Assembly (NCBI RefSeq): GCF_014851675.1
Contig: NZ_JACVAE010000001.1
Coordinates: forward strand, 2,232,001-2,296,000
Source: Rhizobium sp. ARZ01
Lineage (GTDB): Bacteria > Pseudomonadota > Alphaproteobacteria > Rhizobiales > Rhizobiaceae
Direction: 5' to 3'
DNA length: 64,000 nucleotides
Below, piece after piece: positions 36,345 to 44,861 of the stretch (positions within the stretch are counted from its first letter, which is position 1; the number at the start of each line of letters is the position of its first letter). Both the position numbers and the translations under genes were made by a program. The notes beneath the pieces are model-generated. The model was not told the origin of the DNA and searched no databases. It was given only the letters and a program-made list of their open reading frames with translations.

Positions 36345-36389
36345 TCAGCGAGCCCACCACCAGATTGCGATGTTGCGTACGTTTGTCAT
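36345..36389 (-). CDS. trpL: trp leader peptide
   Basis: The 14-residue peptide MTNVRNIAIWWWAR contains three consecutive Trp codons, TGG TGG TGG, and ends in a TGA. Sinorhizobium meliloti has a closely similar leader (also ending IWWWAR) whose attenuated transcript, rnTrpL, acts as a trans-acting sRNA. Ribosome stalling at the Trp codons should prevent formation of the downstream terminator. The ATG lies 8 nt after the -10, so the transcript would be leaderless. Confidence 0.93.
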   Translation of the reverse strand: MTNVRNIAIWWWAR

Positions 36390-36397
36390 CGGCCGAA

Positions 36398-36426
36398 TTG
36401 TTAGCGCGAAGCGCAGGTGAACGCAA
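36398..36426 (-). promoter_or_regulatory. promoter of the trp leader
   Basis: TTGCGT (36421-36426) and TAACAA (36398-36403) on the minus strand are separated by 17 nt. Only 8 nt separate the -10 from the trpL ATG, fitting a start at or next to that A. Confidence 0.75.
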
Positions 36427-36598
36427 CGGCCTTTTCCCACGACGAGAACGCCAGCGCCCCATAGTTCTGATTGCGACATTTGCGGCAGAAATCAGCTCAG
36501 AAGCCTCGCCAAATCTGGGGATGGTTATGCTTTGCAGGCCCTGACATGCTGCAACTAGATCGATTTAAATCTCATCAAGATCCAGGAACTGCCAACGC

Positions 36599-36913
36599 AT
36601 GGTGACATGCCAACTTGCTCATTTTCGCCGCTTGCAGCGACGCCTGCTTGACGGGATCGACGACTACGACACCCCTGAATTTCGCGCTCTCGACCGCCAA
36701 GCAGCGGATACTTTTGATGCCATTTTGCAGCACTCGCCTTCAAATGCCGATGAAGCGCAGGCGCTTATCTCCTTCTTTCTCGACATAATCGCCAACGATG
36801 AAGGATGCGGCAGTGGACGCCTGATCGAGCGGGTGCGGGAACTGACCGAGACTCTCGTTGCCTGCGTGCGCGCACGGCCCGGCTCCGAGCGCGGACACGG
36901 CGCGGGTGCCTAA
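36599..36913 (+). CDS. hypothetical protein, 104 aa
   Basis: I recognise no domain. The product is soluble, with helical stretches (RRLQRRLLDGIDDYD, ADTFDAILQHSPSNADEAQ, RLIERVRELTETLVACVR) and looks like a real small acidic protein, with codon use matching the flanks. No strong ribosome site precedes the ATG at 36599, and an in-frame GTG follows immediately, so the exact start is unsure. It stands between the trp leader promoter (divergent) and an extensin-like gene. Confidence 0.6.
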   Translation: MVTCQLAHFRRLQRRLLDGIDDYDTPEFRALDRQAADTFDAILQHSPSNADEAQALISFFLDIIANDEGCGSGRLIERVRELTETLVACVRARPGSERGHGAGA

Positions 36914-36964
36914 CCGGCAATAGCCGTGGAACCGAAAACATGCATGAGCGTTCTTTTCTGACCG

Positions 36965-37738
36965 TTGGCACGGACAAGATGGAGCGAAAAGATAGACCTA
37001 CGATCAGTTCCCCCCCTCATCGCGTGCATATTACTGACTGGGATGACCCTCCCTCAGGAAGGTCCCGTGCCGGTTGCGCGGCCTGTGCAGAAGAACGTCA
37101 AACCGGACAACGCGGCACCACCGGCCGAGGAACTGCGAAAAGAGGAACTACAACCACCGCCTCCGCCGCTCATGGAGGAACGTGCGACCGTCGTTGACGC
37201 CTGCATTGCCGAGTTGAGATCGGCGGGCGCCGTCGTCAAGGTTACAGAGCGGATCGACCCGAAGAACGGCTGCGGCATTGCACGACCGGTCACGGTCTCG
37301 CGCCTTACTCCCGATATCGAGATCGTGCCCGAAGCGACATTGCGTTGCGAGACGGCACTCCAGCTTCAGCGGTGGACCCGCGAAGCGATCGTTCCCGCGA
37401 CCAAGGCGGCGATGCCGGATAAGCGGCTCGTCGGGCTGGATCAGGCCTCCGCCTACGTCTGCCGCAACCGCAATGGCGCACCGAACGGAAAGATCTCCGA
37501 GCATGCGTTCGGCAACGCGATCGACATCGCGGCATTTGCCTTTTCGGACGGCAGTCAGCTTGCGATCGCGCCGCGCGAGGAGGATGCGTCAACCGAGGGC
37601 GCGCTGCAGCGTGCCGCGGTTGCCACTGCCTGTCTGTATTTCACCACAGTCCTCGATCCGGGCAGCGACGCCGCACACGAAACCCATCTGCATCTCGACG
37701 TCAAAAAGCGGGCGAATGGATATAGATATTGTTGGTAG
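36965..37738 (+). CDS. extensin-like C-terminal domain protein
   Basis: A 257-residue protein with a basic N-terminus and a hydrophobic stretch (SVPPLIACILLTGMTL, about residues 15-30), then a proline-rich linker (QPPPPPL) and an extensin-like_C domain, a family related to M15 metallopeptidases. Characteristic residues are RWTREAIVP, SAYVCRNRNG, SEHAFGNAIDIAAF and the terminal ETHLHLDV. These supply His and Asp in metal-ligand-like positions. The start is a TTG at 36965, the first codon after an in-frame stop, with no ribosome site, so uncertain. Probably periplasmic or exported; envelope role unknown. Confidence 0.8.
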   Translation: MARTRWSEKIDLRSVPPLIACILLTGMTLPQEGPVPVARPVQKNVKPDNAAPPAEELRKEELQPPPPPLMEERATVVDACIAELRSAGAVVKVTERIDPKNGCGIARPVTVSRLTPDIEIVPEATLRCETALQLQRWTREAIVPATKAAMPDKRLVGLDQASAYVCRNRNGAPNGKISEHAFGNAIDIAAFAFSDGSQLAIAPREEDASTEGALQRAAVATACLYFTTVLDPGSDAAHETHLHLDVKKRANGYRYCW

Positions 37739-37832
37739 ACAGCAGGCGCAAAATTCCCACGATTGACCTATCTTGATCTGCGTGGCGAAAAACCGGATCA
37801 CCGGCTTACCAGTATCGACAAGGATCGCCACC

Positions 37833-38342
37833 ATGCCTCTTTCCATGCATCGCCTGTCCGTTCCGGTCTTCGTTCGCGGCCTTACGGTACTGTCGACACT
37901 TCTAGACAAGGCGCAAGCCTACGCGGGCGAAAACAAGATCGCCCCGGAAGTGCTCATCAATGCGCGGCTGGCTCCAGACATGCTGCCCTTCTCGGCACAG
38001 ATCCAGCGTGTCAGCGACACCGCGAAAAATGCATTGGGGCGGCTGACCGGCACCGATGCGCCGAGCTTTCCCGATACGGAAACAACGTTTGCAGAATTAA
38101 AGGCGCGCATCGACAACACCATCGCCTACCTGAACTCGATCCGGGAAGCCGATATGAAAGGAAGCGAAACCCGTGAGGTCGTCCTCAATGTCGGCAAGCT
38201 CAAGGTGACGTTTTCAGGCGAAAACTATCTGCTGGAATTCGCGCTTCCGAACTTCTTTTTCCACGTCACGACCGCATACGACATTCTCCGCCACAATGGC
38301 CTGGAAATCGGCAAGGGGGACTATCTCGGCCCCTACGATTAG
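37833..38342 (+). CDS. DUF1993 family protein
   Basis: A 169-residue soluble protein with the DUF1993 pattern: SMHRLSVPVFVRGLTVLSTL at the N-terminus, a mid-section with LINARLAPDMLPFSAQIQRV, and a NFFFHVTTAYDILRHNG segment at the C-terminus. The fold is DinB-like helical; His residues could bind metal. Function unknown. The ATG at 37833 follows AAGGATCGCC. Downstream is the heme receptor promoter. Confidence 0.85.
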   Translation: MPLSMHRLSVPVFVRGLTVLSTLLDKAQAYAGENKIAPEVLINARLAPDMLPFSAQIQRVSDTAKNALGRLTGTDAPSFPDTETTFAELKARIDNTIAYLNSIREADMKGSETREVVLNVGKLKVTFSGENYLLEFALPNFFFHVTTAYDILRHNGLEIGKGDYLGPYD

Positions 38343-38481
38343 GCAAACGGACCGCCGCGCGTTCGTGACGCTTGTCGCTCCGCATCGGCCTGACGAAACA
38401 CAGCGACCGTCGACGCCCGCGCGGTCTTGGCCGGTGACAATCGGGCAGCCGCCGCCTGTTTTTCGACGACCCGCGTAAACT

Positions 38482-38521
38482 TGACTTTAAAAGTCATTTT
38501 TAAACTTGACTCATTTAGTCC
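38482..38521 (+). promoter_or_regulatory. iron-responsive (RirA-type) boxes upstream of the heme receptor
   Basis: TGACTTTAAAAGTCA (38482-38496) is a near-perfect palindrome matching TGA-N9-TCA, the IRO box bound by RirA in rhizobia under iron sufficiency. A second, imperfect copy, TGACTCATTTAGTCC, begins at 38507. The pair lies 121-160 nt upstream of the receptor ATG. The region contains a TTGACT sequence that could be the -35, but a -10 at normal spacing is not obvious. Confidence 0.65.
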
Positions 38522-38641
38522 ATATTTATAACACCTTCCGCGGAGCTTCCTTCGCGACGGAATCCAGAAATTAAAAACCTCACGCGCATCGCCGCCGCGA
38601 TGCGCGACGGTAATTCGCATGCATTTTCAGAGGTATACGAC

Positions 38642-40870
38642 ATGACTTCGAATACGCCGCTGACCAGAACGCTGCTGGCCGGTACGGCCATCGCGATCGC
38701 GCTCGGCGCAGCATCCGCTCTTGCGCAGGAGGCAACGAACGCCTCGGCAAATCAAGCGACCAACCTGGACACGATCACAGTCGAGGGGGCGAGCGACCCG
38801 CAAGCACTTTCCCCGCTCACCCAAACGACCGACCGGGCCGAAATCGAAGAACGCATGATCACCGATTTCCAGGATTTCTCCCGGCGCATTGACGCCGGCG
38901 TCAACTTCAATACGCAGAACAACAGCATCAACATTCGCGGGCTCCAGACCGATCGCGTGCTGACCACGCTCGACGGCATCCGCGTGCCATGGCTAGCAGA
39001 TCCGCGCGATTCCGCCGTCGGCGGTCTGAACGCATTCGATTTCGACAGCCTTTCCGCCATAGATATCACGAAGGGCACCGACTCGAGCCGCTATGGCTCC
39101 GGCGCGCTGGGGGGTGTGGTCGGCCTCAGGACACTGAACCCGGAGGATCTGATTGCCGACGGCAAGAATTTCGGCGCCCTGACGAAAACCACCTACGACA
39201 GTGCAAATGAAAGCGTGGGCGCCAACGCAGCCCTGGCCGGACGTTACAATGACACCTGGTTGATGATCCAGGGCGGCTACAAGAAGGGCCATGAAACTGA
39301 CAATCAGGGCGATATCGGTGGCTATGGCCTGAGCAGGACCGAACCAAACCCGATGGACTTCGATCAGGGCAACGTGCTTGCCAAGATCCATCAGTACATC
39401 GATGGCGGCCATCGCTTCGGCCTGACGGGCGAAATCTTCAATCTAGACGAAGACACCGACAACATGCGGTCAACGACGGCCGCATACGAACCTGGATCGC
39501 TGCACACAGGCGAGGAGGTCAACCGCAAGCGCGTTTCGGCCTCCTACGACTTCATCTCGCCTGATGGGAATGATTGGCTGGACGCAGCCAGCGTCGTCAC
39601 CTACTGGCAGAGGCAAGGGCTCAACAGCACGACCGATGGTTTCCGCCTGCCTGCAGGCCCCGTAGGGAGCCCCTATGCCTTTCCATTTGGTGTCTACAAG
39701 CGCGACAACCTGATCGAGCAGACCACCTATGGCATCAACGGCGATGCGGCAAAGGCGGTCGAGCTCGGCGGCATAGAGCACAACTTCCGTTTCGGCGGCG
39801 AGTTGTACGACCAGAAGACGCATCAGTACTCCTGGGGGCAGGATAACTGCCCAGATGGACCGCTGCCTCCTTTTGCGTCCTGCCTGTTCCTGCACTCCAA
39901 CGCCTCCGACATGCCGGACGTCAATAGTGTTGCGCTGGGCCTTTATGTCGAGGACGACATCAGACTAATGGACGACCGTCTGACGCTGACGCCGGGCCTG
40001 CGCTTTGACTGGTATCGCCATTCGCCGAAGTCGACGGCGGCCTACGAGGCAAGTCCGAACTTCGATGCGGCCTATCTGAACTCGGCCAGCGATTCCCGCT
40101 TCTCGCCGAAGCTTCGGGCGGCCTGGCAGGCCAACACAGAATTGGAGCTGTACGCCCAATGGTCCCAAGGCTTCCGCGCGCCGACGGCGACGGAGCTCTA
40201 CCAGAACTTCGGCGCGCCGGGCACCTACGCCCGCATCGGCAATCCGGATCTGGAAACAGAGACCAGCAACGGCTTCGAAATCGGCACCAACTATGTTTCG
40301 GACGCGTATACAGTCTCGACGACCGTCTTCAACAACTACTACCGTAATTTCATCGACATGGTGCAGCTCGTACCGCCCGGCGGCGAGTATCCGGTTGCAG
40401 GCGTTACCGGCTACGAGAACCTCGCGCACGTGCAAATCTACGGTGTCGAATTTGCGGGTGAGTGGCGTTTCACTGATGAATGGCGGACATGGGGGTCGGT
40501 TGCCTGGGCACACGGCAAGGATACCGACACGGACCAAAACCTGAACTCGGTCGCCCCGCTGCGCGCCATCATCGGCCTCGGCTATGCGGCCGAGACCTGG
40601 GGATCCGATGTCTCGCTGACGACGGCCGGTGCCCGCAACAAGGTGAGCGACGGCGGTTTCAAGGCGCCCGGCTACGGCATCGTCGATGCCACCGCATGGT
40701 GGGAGCCGGAACAGATGGCGGGTCTCCGCGTCCAGGCCGGTGTCTTCAACATCTTCGACAAGAAGTACTGGGATGCGATCAGCGTGCCCGACAACACTAC
40801 GGAGGCGAGCCGCGACTTCTACAGCGAGCCGGGACGCTCGTTCCGCCTTTCGCTGACGAAGAGCTTCTGA
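38642..40870 (+). CDS. shmR: TonB-dependent heme receptor, ShmR type
   Basis: An outer-membrane receptor that imports heme or hemoglobin-derived heme using TonB energy. The 742-residue product has a signal peptide to about residue 29, a plug domain with a TonB-box-like DTITVEGA and FNTQNNSINIRGLQTDRVLTT, and a 22-strand barrel. Receptor motifs FRAPTATELYQNFG and NPDLETETSNGFEIG, and the terminal Phe (SLTKSF), are present. The ATG at 38642 follows AGAGGT. Iron-box palindromes upstream suggest iron repression. No hemin ABC transporter genes are adjacent. Confidence 0.88.
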   Translation: MTSNTPLTRTLLAGTAIAIALGAASALAQEATNASANQATNLDTITVEGASDPQALSPLTQTTDRAEIEERMITDFQDFSRRIDAGVNFNTQNNSINIRGLQTDRVLTTLDGIRVPWLADPRDSAVGGLNAFDFDSLSAIDITKGTDSSRYGSGALGGVVGLRTLNPEDLIADGKNFGALTKTTYDSANESVGANAALAGRYNDTWLMIQGGYKKGHETDNQGDIGGYGLSRTEPNPMDFDQGNVLAKIHQYIDGGHRFGLTGEIFNLDEDTDNMRSTTAAYEPGSLHTGEEVNRKRVSASYDFISPDGNDWLDAASVVTYWQRQGLNSTTDGFRLPAGPVGSPYAFPFGVYKRDNLIEQTTYGINGDAAKAVELGGIEHNFRFGGELYDQKTHQYSWGQDNCPDGPLPPFASCLFLHSNASDMPDVNSVALGLYVEDDIRLMDDRLTLTPGLRFDWYRHSPKSTAAYEASPNFDAAYLNSASDSRFSPKLRAAWQANTELELYAQWSQGFRAPTATELYQNFGAPGTYARIGNPDLETETSNGFEIGTNYVSDAYTVSTTVFNNYYRNFIDMVQLVPPGGEYPVAGVTGYENLAHVQIYGVEFAGEWRFTDEWRTWGSVAWAHGKDTDTDQNLNSVAPLRAIIGLGYAAETWGSDVSLTTAGARNKVSDGGFKAPGYGIVDATAWWEPEQMAGLRVQAGVFNIFDKKYWDAISVPDNTTEASRDFYSEPGRSFRLSLTKSF

Positions 40871-40889
40871 CATCCTTGGCGAAAATGCG

Positions 40890-40920
40890 AAAGGCGCCGC
40901 GACCTCGTCGCGGCGCCTTT
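40890..40920. terminator. strong bidirectional terminator
   Basis: A perfect 14-bp GC-rich stem (40890-40903 with 40907-40920) with a 3-nt loop, flanked by AAA/TTT on both sides, lies between the convergent shmR and fhs genes. Confidence 0.88.
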
Positions 40921-40942
40921 CCTATTGCAGTGGAACTACGGG

Positions 40943-42622
40943 TCAGAACAGCCCCTCGATCTGACCCATTTCGTTGAGGAAGATCTTCTCCGAGGACGGC
41001 ACCTTCGGCAGGCCCGGCATGGTCATGATCTCGCCGGTGATGACGACGATGAAGCCGGCACCGGCCGAAAGCCGCACTTCGCGGACCGGCACGGTGTGCC
41101 CTTCCGGCGCTCCGCGCAGGTTCGGATCGGTGGAGAAGGAATACTGCGTCTTCGCCATGCAGATCGGCAGATGTCCATAGCCTTGCGCTTCCCAGGCGTG
41201 AAGCTGGTCGCGCACCGACTTGTCGGCGATCACCTCTCCGGCGTGGTAAATGTCCTTGGCGATCGTCTCGATCTTGTGGAAGAGCGACATGTCGTCCGGA
41301 TAGAGCGGCGCGAACTGCGAATGTCCGGATTCGGCGAGTTCGACCACCTTGCGTGACAGTTCCTCGATGCCGGCCGATCCCTGCGCCCAGTGCTTGCACA
41401 GGACTGCCTCGGCGCCGAGCGTGGCGACATAGTCCTTGATCGCCTGGATCTCGCGATCGGTGTCGGTGATGAAGTGATTGATCGCCACCACGACCGGCAC
41501 ACCGAACTTCTTCACGTTCTGCACATGGCGGCCGAGGTTGGCGCAGCCCTTGTGGACGGCCTCGACGTTCTCATGGCCGAGGTCTTCCTTCTTCACCCCG
41601 CCGTTCATCTTCATGGCACGCGCCGTCGCAACGATCACCGCGGCATCCGGATGCAGCCCGGCCTTGCGGCACTTGATGTCGAAGAACTTCTCCGCGCCGA
41701 GGTCGGCGCCGAAGCCGGCTTCGGTGACGACGTAGTCGGCGAGCTTCAGTGCTGTCTTGGTCGCAACCACCGAGTTGCAGCCGTGCGCGATATTGGCGAA
41801 GGGGCCGCCGTGGACGAAGGCCGGATTGTTCTCCAGCGTCTGCACCAGGTTCGGCTGCATCGCATCCTTGAGCAGAACGGTCATCGCGCCATCGGCCTTG
41901 ATGTCGCGGGCGAAAACCGGGCTCTTGTCGCGGCGGTAGCCGATGATGATGTTGCCGAGACGCTTTTCCAGGTCCTTCAAGTCGTTCGAAAGACAGAGAA
42001 TCGCCATGACCTCCGAGGCGACGGTGATGTCGAAGCCACCCTCGCGCGGATAGCCGTTGGCGACACCACCGAGCGAGCAGACGATGTCGCGAAGCGCCCG
42101 GTCGTTCATGTCCATCACACGGCGCCAGGCGACGCGGCGGATGTCGATATTCTGTTCGTTGCCCCAATAGATGTGGTTGTCGATCAGGGCCGCCAGCAGA
42201 TTGTGAGCCGAGGTGATTGCGTGGAAATCGCCGGTGAAGTGGAGGTTCATGTCCTCCATCGGCACGACCTGTGCGTAACCGCCGCCAGCAGCGCCGCCCT
42301 TCACGCCGAAGCAGGGGCCGAGCGAGGCTTCCCGGATGCATACGATAGCCTTCTTGCCGATCCGATTCAGACCGTCGCCGAGGCCGACGGTGGTCGTCGT
42401 CTTGCCTTCACCGGCAGGCGTCGGGTTGATCGCGGTGACGAGGATGAGCCTGCCATCTTTCTTTTCTCTTTGGTCCGCGATGAACGAGGCGCTGATCTTG
42501 GCCTTGTCATGCCCATAGGGAAGCAGGTGCTCGGCCGGGATCCCTAGCTTGGCGCCGATCTCCAGGATCGGCTTTTTCTTCGCCGCACGGGCAATTTCGA
42601 TATCGGATTTGACCTCGGTCAT
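40943..42622 (-). CDS. fhs: formate-tetrahydrofolate ligase
   Basis: Fhs forms 10-formyl-THF from formate, THF and ATP, feeding one-carbon pathways or formate assimilation. The 559-residue length is standard. Motifs: the P-loop [16 protein letters not shown] (about 65-80), a [11 protein letters not shown] segment, [20 protein letters not shown], and the C-terminal [13 protein letters not shown]. The ATG at 42622 has a GGAAG site. The 5' region of 367 nt is unusually long and contains an inverted repeat. Confidence 0.97.
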   Translation of the reverse strand: MTEVKSDIEIARAAKKKPILEIGAKLGIPAEHLLPYGHDKAKISASFIADQREKKDGRLILVTAINPTPAGEGKTTTTVGLGDGLNRIGKKAIVCIREASLGPCFGVKGGAAGGGYAQVVPMEDMNLHFTGDFHAITSAHNLLAALIDNHIYWGNEQNIDIRRVAWRRVMDMNDRALRDIVCSLGGVANGYPREGGFDITVASEVMAILCLSNDLKDLEKRLGNIIIGYRRDKSPVFARDIKADGAMTVLLKDAMQPNLVQTLENNPAFVHGGPFANIAHGCNSVVATKTALKLADYVVTEAGFGADLGAEKFFDIKCRKAGLHPDAAVIVATARAMKMNGGVKKEDLGHENVEAVHKGCANLGRHVQNVKKFGVPVVVAINHFITDTDREIQAIKDYVATLGAEAVLCKHWAQGSAGIEELSRKVVELAESGHSQFAPLYPDDMSLFHKIETIAKDIYHAGEVIADKSVRDQLHAWEAQGYGHLPICMAKTQYSFSTDPNLRGAPEGHTVPVREVRLSAGAGFIVVITGEIMTMPGLPKVPSSEKIFLNEMGQIEGLF

Positions 42623-42989
42623 GGTTGTGCTGCTTCCTCTCCAGCTAGAGCGATCGTGCGCCGCCCTTTCATTGTGGTTCTTACGTTGCAGCCATCGCGA
42701 GCAACGGCACCGCATCCGGCGCAGAATCGCTCAGCGGACACCGGTAATTGGCGGCGTCCACTGAGCGGCACCCAATTAGTACCTGAACGTCTGAAGGACG
42801 CCACGCTGGAATTTGCCGCACGATGGGCTAAAAACGACAATCGGCAGAGTTGCATTGCAACAATCGGCACCTCTCGGCTTACACAGACAGGGCTGTTGCG
42901 GATTGTGCGAAATTGTGAAGTGACTTTCACCATTCTTCGTGCCAATTGCCGCCCATTCATTTGCCAGAAAAGAATATCGATAGGGAAAC
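42623..42989. other. intergenic region of fhs and lrp with a 12-bp inverted repeat
   Basis: This region lies between two divergent genes and holds no convincing gene. It contains an inverted repeat of 12 bp with one mismatch (42728-42739 and 42756-42767; loop 16 nt). On the minus strand this falls in the fhs 5' region. It could be an operator or an RNA hairpin. I cannot match it to a known riboswitch class. Confidence 0.5.
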
Positions 42990-43451
42990 ATGAAGGAACT
43001 CGATCGACTTGACCGGAAAATACTCCGGGCCCTGCAGCAGGAAGGCCGCCTGACGAACATCGAGCTGGCTGAGAAGGTCAATCTTTCGCCGACGGCCACG
43101 GCCGAGCGCGTCAAACGGCTCACGCGGGACGGCTACATCACCGGCTACATGGCGATTCTCTCGCCCGAGCGCCTCGGCCGCAATCTGCTTGTCTTCGTTC
43201 AGGTGAAACTGGACCGGACCACCCCTGATGTGTTCGATTCATTTGCCGAGGCCGTCAAGCAAAGCGACAATGTGATGGAATGCCACATGGTCGCCGGCGG
43301 CTTCGACTATCTCGTCAAGGCACGCGTCGCGGGGATGGAAGCCTACCGCACCTTCCTCTCCGACGTTTTCCTCTCGCTTCCAGGTGTACGCGAGACACAC
43401 ACCTACGCGGTGATGGAAGAGGTCAAGAGCACCGGTTGGCTGCCGGTGTAA
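42990..43451 (+). CDS. Lrp/AsnC-family transcription regulator
   Basis: A 153-residue regulator with the N-terminal Lrp helix-turn-helix (LDRLDRKILRALQQEGRLTN, then LSPTATAERVKRL) and the RAM ligand-binding domain (MECHMVAGGFDYLVKARV). It probably senses an amino acid. It is divergent from fhs, but no evidence ties them. A TAGGGA site lies upstream of the ATG. Lrp itself versus a paralogue such as PutR or LrpC cannot be told from sequence alone; no proline-degradation gene is adjacent. Confidence 0.92.
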   Translation: MKELDRLDRKILRALQQEGRLTNIELAEKVNLSPTATAERVKRLTRDGYITGYMAILSPERLGRNLLVFVQVKLDRTTPDVFDSFAEAVKQSDNVMECHMVAGGFDYLVKARVAGMEAYRTFLSDVFLSLPGVRETHTYAVMEEVKSTGWLPV

Positions 43452-43533
43452 GCCGCCAGGCGACGACTCCATGTGGGCGGCCTCTTGAAGCTTACCCCGC
43501 CGCCTCATTGCGTCAAGCGGCGTTCCACGTTGT

Positions 43534-43640
43534 CCGTCATGCCGGACTTGATCCGGCATCCAGAAATTCCTCAAGCGCAATCGATTCTTTCGCGCCGCAG
43601 ACGCAGCGCGGCTGGACCCCGGATCAAGTCCGGGGAGACG
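43534..43640. repeat. palindromic intergenic repeat element
   Basis: The left arm 43534-43563 contains the self-complementary core CCGGACTTGATCCGG, and the right arm 43611-43637 contains CCCCGGATCAAGTCCGGGG. The arms are inverted copies of each other and flank about 47 nt. Such elements are common in rhizobial and related alphaproteobacterial intergenic regions. It lies between convergent genes and could end transcripts from either side. Confidence 0.8.
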
Positions 43641-43733
43641 GAAGGAATCCTGTTTACGACGATCGATGGTTTGCCAGCATTCTACGGCGCCGGCCCCGTG
43701 GGCCCGACGCCGCTCGACCGTTTCAACTGGTTC

Positions 43734-44861
43734 TCAGCGCGCCAGGATATCCCGCATCTCGACCAGGTTTGATCGGACGCGCAGGATGTAGAAGCCCATG
43801 GTGGCGAGGTGCGTCGGCATGATCCAGCCGTCCTCGCGGCCGTTGGAGATGATTAGCGGCTGGATGTTCAGCGCCGCGCGCAACTGCTTGACGGTTTCCG
43901 CCCAGATCTGCGTCAGACCGCGCTGCGTGATCACAGCGTCGAAATCGGCACCGGCGGCGGACAGAATTCCGTAGTAGCCATAGAGCTGGCCGTAGGCGAA
44001 CCAGAAGCGATCGTCCGCGCGTGTGTCGAACCACCCGCCGTTGTGAAACTCGGAACGCTCACGGATGATTGCCGACGTGTTGCCGAGGTCGTTGGCAATG
44101 CGGTCGAGGAACTGCACGAGGTTGTCGGAGCGGGCGTCAAAGGTGGCGTTGCACTGTGTCAGCGCATCGTTGAACTTGTGCAGATCCCGCATCGCCGCCC
44201 GGTAAAAGCTCGGGGTCGGCGTCTTCGGGCCGAACGGGCTCAGGCCGAAATACCATGTCTCCTCATCGAACTGGATATTGCCGCGCGCCGCCTGCAATTC
44301 AGCGTTTACGCCAGAGGTGCCCCGCACGCGGCCGAGCGTGTCCACGAGCTCCACCGAAGTTCGGCGAATGGCCTGGTTCACGCCGCGCTGGAACGACGCC
44401 TTGTTGTCGAGCCAGGGCGTGTCGTCCCAGTCAAGGCCAAAGAAGCCGAGCTTGTAGAGGATCATCGACGAGACCCAGGCGTTCTGGTTCACGTTGAAGT
44501 CGATCAGGTCGGCTGTCACGCCGACGATCGCCGAGGGCTCGCATTTGTTTGCAGGTGCCGTCTGGCCCGCCGCAACCTTGACCGGCAGGCCCGCATCGTT
44601 CTTGCGTGCTGAGTAGTTATAGGCGTTGACGTAGTCGATGTTGAAGCCGTTCCAGGCTTGCGTCTGCCAGATGAAGTAGCCGTAGAGGCCGATGAGGGCG
44701 AGGAGCGCAATGCCGATGGGCCCCTTGATGATCCAAGCGCGCTGCCGATACCAGTTGGCCGCGGCGACAAACGGCCAGACGAGCCATGATATGACGAGCC
44801 CGATTCCGCGCCCGATGGCGGCGAAGATCCGCTGAAAAAACGCGACGATCGGGTCAAGCAT
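43734..44861 (-). CDS. membrane-anchored protein, DUF2333-like
   Basis: A 375-residue protein with an N-terminal amphipathic/hydrophobic region (IVAFFQRIFAAIGRGIGLVISWLVWP), a second helix (IKGPIGIALLALIGLYGYFIW) and a soluble C-terminal domain, likely periplasmic. It contains AWVSSMILYKLGFFGLDWDDTPWLDNKASFQ split into WVSSMILYKLGFFGLDWDD and following residues, and RSEFHNGGWFDTRADDRFWF, which I associate with DUF2333. Last of a five-gene operon; it overlaps the previous gene by 8 nt if ATG 44861 is used (AAAGG site), by 32 nt if ATG 44885 is used. Role unknown. Confidence 0.72.
   Translation of the reverse strand: MLDPIVAFFQRIFAAIGRGIGLVISWLVWPFVAAANWYRQRAWIIKGPIGIALLALIGLYGYFIWQTQAWNGFNIDYVNAYNYSARKNDAGLPVKVAAGQTAPANKCEPSAIVGVTADLIDFNVNQNAWVSSMILYKLGFFGLDWDDTPWLDNKASFQRGVNQAIRRTSVELVDTLGRVRGTSGVNAELQAARGNIQFDEETWYFGLSPFGPKTPTPSFYRAAMRDLHKFNDALTQCNATFDARSDNLVQFLDRIANDLGNTSAIIRERSEFHNGGWFDTRADDRFWFAYGQLYGYYGILSAAGADFDAVITQRGLTQIWAETVKQLRAALNIQPLIISNGREDGWIMPTHLATMGFYILRVRSNLVEMRDILAR

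Noticed and set aside
38339..38620. Minus-strand frame of 93 codons in the shmR promoter region, possibly an HmuP-like protein
   Set aside because: It overlaps the iron boxes, has no ribosome site and does not resemble HmuP; the Arg/Ala-rich composition fits noncoding antisense.
41390..42547. 385-codon open frame antisense to fhs
   Set aside because: The fhs product is a complete, unmistakable match on the other strand; the antisense frame has no domain or ribosome site.
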